From NCBI GenBank assembly GCA_963975575.1, contig CAXBHL010000004.1:158186-222185 (forward strand): 64,000 bases of DNA, in the 5' to 3' direction. The notes beneath the pieces were generated by a model. It was not told where the DNA came from and searched no databases. It saw only the letters and a program-made list of their open reading frames with translations. The position numbers and the translations under genes are program-made. Within the stretch, counting starts at the first letter, position 1, and every line of letters begins with the position of its first letter. The stretch is from UBA6054 sp963975575 (GTDB taxonomy: Bacteria; Planctomycetota; Phycisphaerae; Phycisphaerales; UBA1924). Below are positions 36,834 through 44,108 of this stretch, one piece after another.

Positions 36834-37345
36834 TTGCGGTCCCGCATGGGGTACAGCTCGGCCGCGAGCGGCTTGATGGGCACCAAGGCCGAGTCGGCGA
36901 TGAGCCCGGTCGCCCCGCGGGCGGTGGCGTTGCGGATGGTGATCTGCTCGGCGGGCGGGCCCAGCAGTTCGAACCAGAAGACCGCCTCGTCGTCCCACGA
37001 GGCGGTGACGATCTCGGTGCGCAGCCAGTAGACCAGCTCGTCGTCGTTCTTGGTGCCGAAGATCACGGCCTCGCGCGGGCGCCGGATGCGCAGCGCGTCG
37101 CTCTTGCCGCGGGGGATCTCGACCGGCTTGCCGTCCGTCCGCGGCAGCACCGGGCGCCCCTCGAGGCGGACGCGATCGCCCACATGCAGGCTGACCCGCA
37201 CGGTGTGGGTCGAGCTGTTGACGACCTCGGTGGAAACCATCGGGTTGCGGGCGGTCTTGGAGCCCGAGGAGCAGCCGCCCAGCGAGGCGGCAAGCAGGGC
37301 GGCGAGCAGGGCGAGAGACAGCGGGTTGGTTCGGGCGCGCATCAT
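36800..37345 (-). CDS. DUF1425-like lipoprotein
   Basis: A 181-aa lipoprotein: signal peptide LSLALLAALLAASLGGC with Cys near residue 25, then a beta-rich mature part (VNSSTHTVRVSLHVGDRVRL, AVFWFELLGPPAEQITIRN). The body resembles YcfL/DUF1425 proteins of Gram-negative envelopes, with low certainty. It starts at one of two adjacent ATGs (37345 or 37342). It overlaps the convergent membrane-protein gene by 34 bp. The lipoprotein at 38832-39260 has a similar plan. Confidence 0.72.
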   Translation of the reverse strand: MMRARTNPLSLALLAALLAASLGGCSSGSKTARNPMVSTEVVNSSTHTVRVSLHVGDRVRLEGRPVLPRTDGKPVEIPRGKSDALRIRRPREAVIFGTKNDDELVYWLRTEIVTASWDDEAVFWFELLGPPAEQITIRNATARGATGLIADSALVPIKPLAAELYPMRDRNYAFELPAGSE

Positions 37346-37430
37346 CCCCAGAGGTTCGTCCGGATGCCCACGATTGCTTGATATTCCGGGCGGTTTGCGA
37401 CGACCGGCTCTCGCCCCGCCGACCGGTGCA

Positions 37431-37436
37431 TATCCT
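37431..37436 (+). promoter_or_regulatory. -10 hexamer of a leaderless start
   Basis: TATCCT, 5 nt before ATG 37442 of tag. Confidence 0.5.
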
Positions 37437-37441
37437 GACAC

Positions 37442-38023
37442 ATGGCGAACAAGACCGGTGTGGGGGCGCGGTGCCCGTGGGCGAAGTCGCAGGCCGAGGC
37501 GGCGTACCACGACGCCGAGTGGGGCGTGCCCAGCCGCGACGAGACGCACCTGTTCGAGATGCTCACGCTCGAGGGGGCCCAGGCCGGGCTGAGCTGGTCC
37601 ACGATCCTGAACAAGCGGGCCGGATACCGGACGCTGTTCGAAGGATTCGATCCCGGCAAGATCGCGCGGTTCACGCCGCGGGATGTGGAACGCCTCATGG
37701 CCGACGCGTCCATCGTCCGCAACCGGCTGAAGATCGAGTCGACCATCGACAACGCCCGGGCCCTGTGCCGCCTGCACGACGCCGGCGAAACCCTGGCGGG
37801 CCTTGCTTGGTCGGTGGTGGGGGGCGTGCCGATCCGGAACCGGCGGGAATCGATGACCGATCTGCCCGCCCAGACCGCCGAGTCCAAGGCCCTGAGCAAA
37901 CTGCTCAAGTCCCGCGGCTTCCGTTTCGTGGGACCCACGACGATGTACGCGTTCATGCAGGCATGCGGCCTGGTCAACGACCACCTGGTGTCGTGCCCGA
38001 GGCACGAAGCGTGTGGGGGGTGA
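37442..38023 (+). CDS. tag: DNA-3-methyladenine glycosylase I
   Basis: Removes 3-methyladenine from alkylated DNA in base excision repair. The 193 residues carry the Tag zinc-ligand pattern: Cys in RCPWA and His in YHDAEWG near the N-terminus, and His/Cys in NDHLVSCPRH at the end. LFEMLTLEGAQAGLSWSTIL, the conserved catalytic region, is also present. The length fits the family (about 187 aa). It has TATCCT 5 nt before the ATG and no Shine-Dalgarno. It stands alone; a palindromic repeat follows. Confidence 0.95.
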   Translation: MANKTGVGARCPWAKSQAEAAYHDAEWGVPSRDETHLFEMLTLEGAQAGLSWSTILNKRAGYRTLFEGFDPGKIARFTPRDVERLMADASIVRNRLKIESTIDNARALCRLHDAGETLAGLAWSVVGGVPIRNRRESMTDLPAQTAESKALSKLLKSRGFRFVGPTTMYAFMQACGLVNDHLVSCPRHEACGG

Positions 38024-38035
38024 ACGCAAACGATC

Positions 38036-38183
38036 TTCAACGCGAAGCCCACGAAGCAGCGCGAAGCGGTCAGCGTGATCCGGAGATCATTGTTTCATGC
38101 GCATGTAAATCGATATGGTTCTGGAACGAGCGCGCAGCGAGCGACTGAACCGCTTCGAGTATCTTCGCGGTCTTCGCGTCGAA
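38036..38183. repeat. imperfect palindromic repeat element
   Basis: A left arm of about 38 bp (38036-38073, TTCAACGCGAAG...GCGAAGCGGT) pairs with 38145-38183 (CTGAACCGCTTCGAG...CGCGTCGAA), about 32 of 39 positions matching. The centre of about 70 bp is A/T-richer. It fills the gap between tag and nuoE. The arms contain GCGAAG/CTTCGCG units of a dispersed repeat type. Confidence 0.75.
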
Positions 38184-38221
38184 AACTCCGGCGTTGGGCC
38201 GCGATCAGTTGATCGGGCTGG

Positions 38222-38791
38222 TCACGCGTCCTTGACCGCGCCCGAGCCGCCCTGCCGGTAGGTGCCGTTCTGGATCTCGTCGATGAGCGTCACGCAGCGG
38301 GCGGGGGAGAGGTTCTCGTGCAGGTCCTCGTTGAAGAGGGCGGCCGGGGCCGTGCCGCAGGAGCCGATGCACTCCAGCTCGACCAGCGTGAACTTGTTGT
38401 CCGGCGTGGTCTCGCCCACGTCGATGCCCAGGCGGGACTTGATCGCCTCGGTGCACTTCGTGGCGTCGCAGAACTCGCAGGCGATCGACCGGCAGACGGA
38501 GATGAGCACCTCGCCCTTGGGCTTGGTCCAGTACTCCTCGTAGAAGGTCACCGTGTCGAACACCTCGGCCGGGGTGATCTCGAGCACCTCGGCGATCTCG
38601 AGCATGGCCTGGTGGGGGATCCAGCCGTAGTGGTGCTGGATCATGTGCAGGGCGGGGAACAGGGCCCCCTTGCGCACCTCGTAGCGGGGCAGGTAGGTGT
38701 TGACCAGCTCGTCGCGCATGTGGGCCGTCAGGTACGGCTCGCTGCGTCGCTCGATCTGGGTTCCGGCCGAGTCTTTGGTGATCCACGCCAT
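38222..38791 (-). CDS. nuoE: NADH-quinone oxidoreductase subunit E
   Basis: The 2Fe-2S subunit of the complex I peripheral arm, 189 aa. The four ligands are C100 and C105 (C-x4-C) with C141 and C145 (C-x3-C), exactly the NuoE pattern. The N-terminal helical domain contains LHMIQHHYGWIP. About 10 extra C-terminal residues are Gly/Ser-rich. The start has TACGAT 8 nt upstream and no Shine-Dalgarno. It is separated from nuoF and nuoD. Confidence 0.95.
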   Translation of the reverse strand: MAWITKDSAGTQIERRSEPYLTAHMRDELVNTYLPRYEVRKGALFPALHMIQHHYGWIPHQAMLEIAEVLEITPAEVFDTVTFYEEYWTKPKGEVLISVCRSIACEFCDATKCTEAIKSRLGIDVGETTPDNKFTLVELECIGSCGTAPAALFNEDLHENLSPARCVTLIDEIQNGTYRQGGSGAVKDA

Positions 38792-38799
38792 GGTCGGGG

Positions 38800-38805
38800 A
38801 TCGTA
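38800..38805 (-). promoter_or_regulatory. -10 hexamer of a leaderless start
   Basis: TACGAT on the minus strand, 8 nt before ATG 38791 of nuoE. Confidence 0.5.
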
Positions 38806-38831
38806 GCGGCCTGCCCGTCTGCCGGGGCGGC

Positions 38832-39260
38832 TCAGTCCTGCTTGGCCCCGCCCGCGGGGGCGTCCTCCCGCCCCTTGACCACCCGCACCGCGTAGCGGTT
38901 CCAGGAGTCGCCGGCCGCGTCGCTCACGGTGGCCGTCCATACCCCGCGGCTCAGGCGGGTCCGCTCGACCAGCGTTTGCATGTCCTCCGGGCGGGAGATC
39001 TGCAGCTCGATCGGGTCCAGCGGCACGCCCTCGACCGGGCCCAGGGTGACCTCGGTGTTCGGCCGGACGGTCGCCTGGGCCAGCGTCTCGTTCCGCGCGA
39101 TGTTGCGGGTGTTGGTGATCGCGGCGATGACCGTCACGCCCGACTCGTTGACCACGCGGACCTCGTAGGTCGGGCTCAGCGAGCAGCCCCCGAGGAGCGC
39201 CCCCAGCGGGAGGAGCAGGGCGAGCGCGGCGGAACGCATCGGCGGGGTGCTTCGGGTCAT
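38832..39260 (-). CDS. predicted lipoprotein
   Basis: A 142-aa protein with a lipoprotein signal ending LGALLGGC (Cys near residue 26). The mature part is about 115 residues with a beta-rich core (YEVRVVNESGVTVIAAIT) and a hydrophilic tail. It is a domain of unknown function, similar in plan to 36800-37345. ATG 39260 is chosen because TAAACT lies 5 nt upstream; ATG 39239 would also leave a working signal peptide. It is divergent from the SbtA-like gene, 68 bp apart. Confidence 0.75.
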   Translation of the reverse strand: MTRSTPPMRSAALALLLPLGALLGGCSLSPTYEVRVVNESGVTVIAAITNTRNIARNETLAQATVRPNTEVTLGPVEGVPLDPIELQISRPEDMQTLVERTRLSRGVWTATVSDAAGDSWNRYAVRVVKGREDAPAGGAKQD

Positions 39261-39265
39261 CCCCC

Positions 39266-39271
39266 AGTTTA
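39266..39271 (-). promoter_or_regulatory. -10 hexamer of a leaderless start
   Basis: TAAACT on the minus strand, 5 nt before ATG 39260. It faces the plus-strand hexamer at 39315-39320 within the same 68-bp gap. Confidence 0.45.
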
Positions 39272-39314
39272 GCCGGTGCGGGCTCGCGCCCGGCCCCCGC
39301 CTGGCGCCCGGGGG

Positions 39315-39320
39315 TATGCT
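39315..39320 (+). promoter_or_regulatory. -10 hexamer of a leaderless start
   Basis: TATGCT, 8 nt before ATG 39329. Confidence 0.5.
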
Positions 39321-39328
39321 GCCCGCTC

Positions 39329-40327
39329 ATGGAGACCGGCCCGCTCATCGACAACCTGCTCAGCCCGCCGATCCTGTTCTTTTTTCTCGGCATGCTCGCC
39401 ACGCTGGTCCGCTCGGACCTGAAGATCCCCGGCGAGCTGAGCCGCCTGTTCAGCCTGTACCTGCTCTGGGCCATCGGCTTCAAGGGCGGGGTGGCGCTGC
39501 GCAGCGCGGGCCTGGGCATGGACACGCTGCTGCCGCTGATCATGGCCGTCATCCTCTCGGCGGTCACCCCGCTCTACATCGCGCCGCTGCTGCGGGCGGC
39601 GAGGTTCCGCGCCGCCGACGCGTGCGCCACGGCGGGCGCGTACGGCTCGGTGTCGGTGGTCACGTTCATCACCGCGCAGAAGTTCCTGGAGAACCAGGGC
39701 ATCGGGTTCGGGGGCCACCTGGTGGCCGCGCTGGCGCTGATGGAAGCCCCCGCGATCATCACCGGTGTGATGCTCTACCGCGCCATGAGCGAGGGGTCCT
39801 CGGCCCGCCAGCTCTTCGGCGCCCGTCGCGGCGAGCTCAAGCACCTGCTGCACGAGGCTGTTGTTTCGGGCCCGGTTTTCCTGCTGCTCGGTTCCATCGC
39901 GATCGGGGCGCTGACGGGCAGCCGGGGCTGGCAGAGCCTCGAACCGTTCGGCAAGGACCTGTTCGACGGCGTGCTGGTGCTGTTCCTGCTCGATTCGGGC
40001 CTGACCGCCAGCCGCGAGCTGAAGAACATCACCGGTTCCAAGCGCCTGGCCGCGGGCGTGTCCGTGCTGATCCCCCTGATCAACGCGGTGCTGGGGCTCA
40101 TCATCGTCGCGGCGCTGGGCATGACCCGCGCGGACGGGTTCTTGTTCATCATCCTGGCGGCCAGCGCGTCGTACATCGCTGTGCCCGCGGCCATGAAGCT
40201 GGCCATCCCCGAGGCCAACGCCGGGCTCTACCTGCCCATGGCGCTCGGGCTGACCTTCCCGTTCAACATCACGCTGGGCATCCCGCTGTACTACGCCGCC
40301 GCGGGATGGGTCACGGACGGACCCTGA
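39329..40327 (+). CDS. SbtA-type sodium-dependent bicarbonate transporter family protein
   Basis: A 332-aa inner-membrane protein with about ten helices, of the SbtA/DUF897 family; the cyanobacterial member imports bicarbonate with Na+. Typical segments are FFFLGMLATLVRSDLKIP near the N-terminus, ATAGAYGSVSVVTF, MEAPAIITGVMLYRA and LLDSGLTASREL. No SbtB-like PII gene adjoins, so substrate and regulation are inferred only from the family. It starts 8 nt after TATGCT, leaderless. Its stop directly abuts that of the convergent secreted protein. With the Mrp antiporter it suggests use of a sodium gradient. Confidence 0.9.
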   Translation: METGPLIDNLLSPPILFFFLGMLATLVRSDLKIPGELSRLFSLYLLWAIGFKGGVALRSAGLGMDTLLPLIMAVILSAVTPLYIAPLLRAARFRAADACATAGAYGSVSVVTFITAQKFLENQGIGFGGHLVAALALMEAPAIITGVMLYRAMSEGSSARQLFGARRGELKHLLHEAVVSGPVFLLLGSIAIGALTGSRGWQSLEPFGKDLFDGVLVLFLLDSGLTASRELKNITGSKRLAAGVSVLIPLINAVLGLIIVAALGMTRADGFLFIILAASASYIAVPAAMKLAIPEANAGLYLPMALGLTFPFNITLGIPLYYAAAGWVTDGP

Positions 40328-41017
40328 TCAGGGGCAGCCCTGCTGGAGCAGGTCCAGGTATTCGACCAGATCGAAGAAGTTGAGCACGCCCAGCGGGGGC
40401 GCCAGGTCCGCGGGCGAGCACGCCCGAACGGGCGGGGGCGGGGTGCCGCCGACGATGTACTGCACCGCGCCCGAGCTGAACACGTTGTTGGGGCGCAGCC
40501 AGATCGCCTGGAACGTAAACCCGCGGGTGTTCATCAACGCGAGGATGTTGCCCTGCGCGGTAAAGCCGCCCGGAGGCAGCGTGGGCATGCCCAGCGAGAA
40601 CGCGCCCGACGGGTCCACCAGGTGCAGCGTGAACGAGAACGCCGGGCCCTGGGTCGCCACCACCTCGAACGTCACCGTGTCCGCGGGCGCCTCGTAGACC
40701 AGCCGCGCGGTGCTGTTGGCGGGGGTCAGCGTGCGCACCTGAGCCACGGCGTTGACCATCGTCGTCACCGCCAGCTCGTGGTCCCCGACCGCGAAGACAG
40801 CGGCCGTCGCGTCCACGCTCAGCGGCGGCGCATCGGTGTCGAAGGTCAGCTGCCCGCCCACCGAGGCGAACTGCGACGAGAGCGGGATCGGCCCGTCCAC
40901 CACGAGCGGCTGGGTCGACGAGGTCATCTGCGCGGCGAAGCCGAGCTTGAGCCACTGGGCATGCGCCGCGGGCGCGCACAGGACGAGAGCGAGCAGGCAG
41001 GGGATGAGCGGGCGCAC
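40328..41017 (-). CDS. secreted protein with half GC-type dockerin tail
   Basis: A 229-aa exported protein with a signal peptide (LIPCLLALVLCAPAAHA, cleavage near residue 19), a beta-rich body of unknown function, and a C-terminal tail CSPADLAPPLGVLNFFDLVEYL. That tail matches the first half of planctomycete GC-type dockerin repeats (C-x-ADLA...G-x-L-N-F-F-D-x-x-x-F/Y-L). The second half is missing and the protein ends 9 residues later. GTG 41017 is chosen because GGAGG lies 7 nt upstream and it begins a clean signal peptide. Confidence 0.8.
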   Translation of the reverse strand: MRPLIPCLLALVLCAPAAHAQWLKLGFAAQMTSSTQPLVVDGPIPLSSQFASVGGQLTFDTDAPPLSVDATAAVFAVGDHELAVTTMVNAVAQVRTLTPANSTARLVYEAPADTVTFEVVATQGPAFSFTLHLVDPSGAFSLGMPTLPPGGFTAQGNILALMNTRGFTFQAIWLRPNNVFSSGAVQYIVGGTPPPPVRACSPADLAPPLGVLNFFDLVEYLDLLQQGCP

Positions 41018-41174
41018 GGCGGGGCCTCCTTCGGGCTGGGGCGAGCACCCCGAAGATACCACGCCGGACGCCGGAACCGAAGCGTCCTCGGCGAGACGGG
41101 CGCAAAGAAAGCCCCGCACTGGGGGGGGCGGGGGGGGCGGGGTGGAAACCGCGGTTATCGGGCGGGCGGCCGGC

Positions 41175-42464
41175 TCAGCGGTCCAGCTCGGCCGCGACGA
41201 CGTTGATCGACCCGATCACCGCCACCATGTCGCTGAGCAGGTGGCCCTCGATCATCTTGGCGACCAGCGCGTAGTTGATAAAGCTCGGCGGGCGGGTCTT
41301 GACGCGCCAGGCGCACTTGCCCCCGTCGGAGACGATGTAGTAGCCCAGCTCGCCGTTGGCCGTCTCGTTGGCGCCGTAGGACTCGGCGATGGGCGGCTCC
41401 CAGCCCCGGTTGGTCATGATCAGCTCGAAGTGCTGGATGAGCCCCTCGATCGAGCCGTACACGTCCTTCTTGTTCGGCTTGACCATCTTCGAGTCGGCGA
41501 ACGCGTCGATCGGGCCGCCCGGGATGTTGTCGATCAGCTGGTCGATGATCTTGATCGACTGCTTGATCTCCTCGAGGCGGACCAGGAAGCGGCAGTACGC
41601 GTCGCCGTCGGTGGCGATGGGCACGCTGAACTTGACCGCCTCGGCACCCTCGTTGTCCCAGTTGTCCTGGTAGCACAGGTACGGCTCGTCCTTGCGCAGG
41701 TCGCGCCGCACGCCGGAGGCGCGGGCGATCGGGCCGGTGGCCGACCACGCGATGGCCTCCTCCCGCGTCAGCACGCCGATGCCCTGGCAGCGGTCCATGA
41801 AGATGCGGTTGCGGTTGAGCAGGCCCTCGATGTCCTTCATCGCCTGCGGCAGGTCGTCGTGGATGAACGCCTTGACCATCCGTTTGAAGATCTCCTCGTC
41901 CGGGATCTCCTTCATCAGCCCGCCCACGCGGGTCCAGTCCGGGTGGAAGCGCTGGCCCGAGATGTAATCGACGATGTCGTAGATCTTCTCGCGCGGGTTG
42001 AACGCGTAGAGGAACACCGTCAGGGCGCCCAGGTCCAGCCCGGCCGCGCCGCAGCACAGCAGGTGGTCCTGGATGCGGGCCAGCTCGGCCATGATCGTCC
42101 GCAGCACCTTGCACTTGGGTGTGATGTCGATGCCGAACAGCGTCTCGACCGAGTGGTGCCAGCAGATGTCGTTGGCGATCGGGCTGAGGTAGTTCATGCG
42201 GCTGACGATGGTCACGTACTGGTTGTAATCCAGGTGCTCGCCCAGCTTCTCGAAGCCCGAGTGCAGGTAGCCGATGTGGGGGGTGCACCGGGCCACCCGC
42301 TCGCCGTCGAGTTCGAGCACCAGGCGCAGCGTCGTGTGGGTCGCAGGGTGCTGCGGCCCGAAGTTGAGCACCCACCGGTCGCCCGTGTCCACGTGCTCGG
42401 CCAGATAGTCCAGGTTGTCGGCGTTGGGATCGATGCCCTGATCGGGCTTGAGCGTGTACGGCAT
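41175..42464 (-). CDS. nuoD: NADH-quinone oxidoreductase subunit D
   Basis: The 49-kDa quinone-pocket subunit of complex I, 429 aa. FGPQHPATHTTLRL (about 35-48) contains the quinone-site histidine. HIGYLHSGFEKLGE, RMNYLSPIANDICW and the C-terminal region SFINYALVAKMIEGHLLSDMVAVIGSI complete the family pattern. ATG 42464 has GGAG in front. A TATCAT hexamer on the minus strand at 42534-42539 would give a leader of about 60 nt. It is a single gene divergent from the permease operon. Confidence 0.96.
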   Translation of the reverse strand: MPYTLKPDQGIDPNADNLDYLAEHVDTGDRWVLNFGPQHPATHTTLRLVLELDGERVARCTPHIGYLHSGFEKLGEHLDYNQYVTIVSRMNYLSPIANDICWHHSVETLFGIDITPKCKVLRTIMAELARIQDHLLCCGAAGLDLGALTVFLYAFNPREKIYDIVDYISGQRFHPDWTRVGGLMKEIPDEEIFKRMVKAFIHDDLPQAMKDIEGLLNRNRIFMDRCQGIGVLTREEAIAWSATGPIARASGVRRDLRKDEPYLCYQDNWDNEGAEAVKFSVPIATDGDAYCRFLVRLEEIKQSIKIIDQLIDNIPGGPIDAFADSKMVKPNKKDVYGSIEGLIQHFELIMTNRGWEPPIAESYGANETANGELGYYIVSDGGKCAWRVKTRPPSFINYALVAKMIEGHLLSDMVAVIGSINVVAAELDR

Positions 42465-42533
42465 GGGCTGCTCCGGGGGCTCCGTCTCGTCGGCACCGGG
42501 GCGGATTCCGCTGATCCGGCCCGGGGCGGTGGG

Positions 42534-42539
42534 ATGATA
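42534..42539 (-). promoter_or_regulatory. -10 element of nuoD
   Basis: TATCAT on the minus strand, about 70 nt before ATG 42464. It stands back to back with the plus-strand hexamer at 42563-42568. Confidence 0.4.
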
Positions 42540-42562
42540 GAGGGGCCCCGGCGGGTTCGCTC

Positions 42563-42568
42563 TATGAT
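42563..42568 (+). promoter_or_regulatory. -10 hexamer of a leaderless start
   Basis: TATGAT, 5 nt before GTG 42574 (2 nt before GTG 42571), so transcription would start at or next to the permease start codon. Confidence 0.5.
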
Positions 42569-42573
42569 CCGTG

Positions 42574-43725
42574 GTGGACGCACTTTCCGCATTCTGGACC
42601 GAGCTGAGCCACATCCTGCTCGAATCCGGGATCTGGCTCGTCGCCGGCCTGGCCATCGCCGGGCTGATCCACGCATTCGTGCCCCGCGCCTGGTTCATGC
42701 GTCACCTCGGCGGCCGGGGTGTGTGGCCGGTGATCAAGGCCAGCCTGCTGGGCATCCCCATGCCGCTGTGCTCGTGCTCGGTGATCCCGGTCGCCGCGGG
42801 CCTGCGCCGCCAGGGCGCGGGCAAGGGCGCCTCCGCGGCCTTCGCCATCTCCACGCCCCAGACCGGCGAGGAGTCCATCCCCATCACCTGGGCCCTTTTC
42901 GGCCCGTTCTTCGCCCTGGCCCGCCCGGTCATCGCGGTCGTCACCGGGCTGATCGCCGGCCTGTGCATCAACGCGGCCGACCGGGGCGACCCCACGCCGG
43001 AACCCGCAGCGCCGGGCCCCGACGCGTCCGAAGACCCCACGCCCCCGCCCGCATTCGCCCGGCGCATGCGGACCGCCTGGACCCACGGCTTCGGCACCAT
43101 GCTGCGGGACCTCGCCCCGTGGCTGGCGATCGGGATCCTGATGGCCGCCGTCATCGCCGCGGCCGTCCCGCAGGGATGGATCGCCGAAAACATCGGCACC
43201 GGCCTGTGGCCCAAGGTCGCCATGCTCTTCGTGGGCATCCCGCTCTACATCTGCGCGACGAGTTCCACGCCGCTGGCGTGGTCGCTGGTCATGGCCGGGC
43301 TCTCGCCCGGCGCGGCCATCGTGCTGCTGTTGGCCGGCCCGGCCACCAACGTCGCCACCATGAGCTGGGTCGTTAAGGACCTGGGCGTCCGCTCGCTGGT
43401 GATCTACCTGCTGGTGATCGCGGCCGTGTCGCTGGGTGCGGGCGTGCTCTTCGACGCGTTTTTCGCCGACACGCTGGTGCTGGCGAGCCGGGCGGCCGAG
43501 TCCGCGGCCCAGAGCAGCCTCTGGGGCTGGGTCAAGATCGGCGGCGCGGTGCTGTTCGTGATGCTGCTCGTCAACGCCCTCGTCACGCGGTACTGGCCGG
43601 GCGGCCGGGATGACGCGACCGCCGACTGCTGCGCCGACCCCGCCCGCGACGTCCCGCTCCCCACATCACCCGGCTGCTGCGGTTCAGAGCCCGCCCCCGC
43701 CCCCGCCTGCAAGGATCAGCCATGA
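42574..43725 (+). CDS. permease of the DUF318/SO_0444 metal-efflux type
   Basis: A 383-aa inner-membrane permease with two groups of four to five helices joined by a Pro/Glu-rich loop. Each half has a family motif: PMPLCSCSVIPVAAGLRRQGA in the first and GIPLYICATSSTPLAWSLVMAG in the second. The Cys-rich C-terminus (DCCADP, GCCGSEP, ACKD) could bind metal. SO_0444-type members are linked to Cu/Zn efflux; the substrate here is inferred only. GTG 42571 or 42574 is the start; I take 42574 because TATGAT lies 5 nt upstream. It overlaps the DUF2237 gene by ATGA. Confidence 0.87.
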   Translation: MDALSAFWTELSHILLESGIWLVAGLAIAGLIHAFVPRAWFMRHLGGRGVWPVIKASLLGIPMPLCSCSVIPVAAGLRRQGAGKGASAAFAISTPQTGEESIPITWALFGPFFALARPVIAVVTGLIAGLCINAADRGDPTPEPAAPGPDASEDPTPPPAFARRMRTAWTHGFGTMLRDLAPWLAIGILMAAVIAAAVPQGWIAENIGTGLWPKVAMLFVGIPLYICATSSTPLAWSLVMAGLSPGAAIVLLLAGPATNVATMSWVVKDLGVRSLVIYLLVIAAVSLGAGVLFDAFFADTLVLASRAAESAAQSSLWGWVKIGGAVLFVMLLVNALVTRYWPGGRDDATADCCADPARDVPLPTSPGCCGSEPAPAPACKDQP

Positions 43726-44108
43726 TCGCCCCGCCCTCCAAGAAAGACGCCGGCGAACGCAACATCCTCGGCGGCCCGCTGGGCGTCTGCTCGATGGACC
43801 CCAAGACCGGCTTCACCCGCACCGGCTGCTGCTCGACCGGGCCCGAAGACCTCGGCTCGCACACCGTCTGCGCCGTGATGACCGCCGCCTTCCTCGCCTT
43901 CTCCAAGTCCCGCGGCAACGACCTGAGCACGCCCCGCCCCGAGTGGGGCTTCCCGGGCCTCAAACCCGGCGACCGCTGGTGCCTGTGCGCCGCCCGCTGG
44001 CTCGAGGCCTACGAAGCGGGCATGGCCCCCAAGGTCAACCTGCAGGCCACCCACGAACGGGCCGCGGACATCGTGCCCCTCGAAGCCCTCAAGGAGCACG
44101 CCCTGTGA
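43722..44108 (+). CDS. DUF2237 family protein
   Basis: A 128-aa cytoplasmic protein matching DUF2237 along its length: RNILGGPLGVCSMDP, TGFTRTGCCSTGPEDLGSH, CAVMTAAFLAFSKSRGNDLS and WCLCAARWLEA. It has seven conserved-looking cysteines and may bind metal. The biochemical role is unknown. It overlaps the permease by 4 bp (ATGA) and the epimerase start by 4 bp (GTGA), so the three genes are one translationally coupled unit. Confidence 0.93.
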   Translation: MIAPPSKKDAGERNILGGPLGVCSMDPKTGFTRTGCCSTGPEDLGSHTVCAVMTAAFLAFSKSRGNDLSTPRPEWGFPGLKPGDRWCLCAARWLEAYEAGMAPKVNLQATHERAADIVPLEALKEHAL

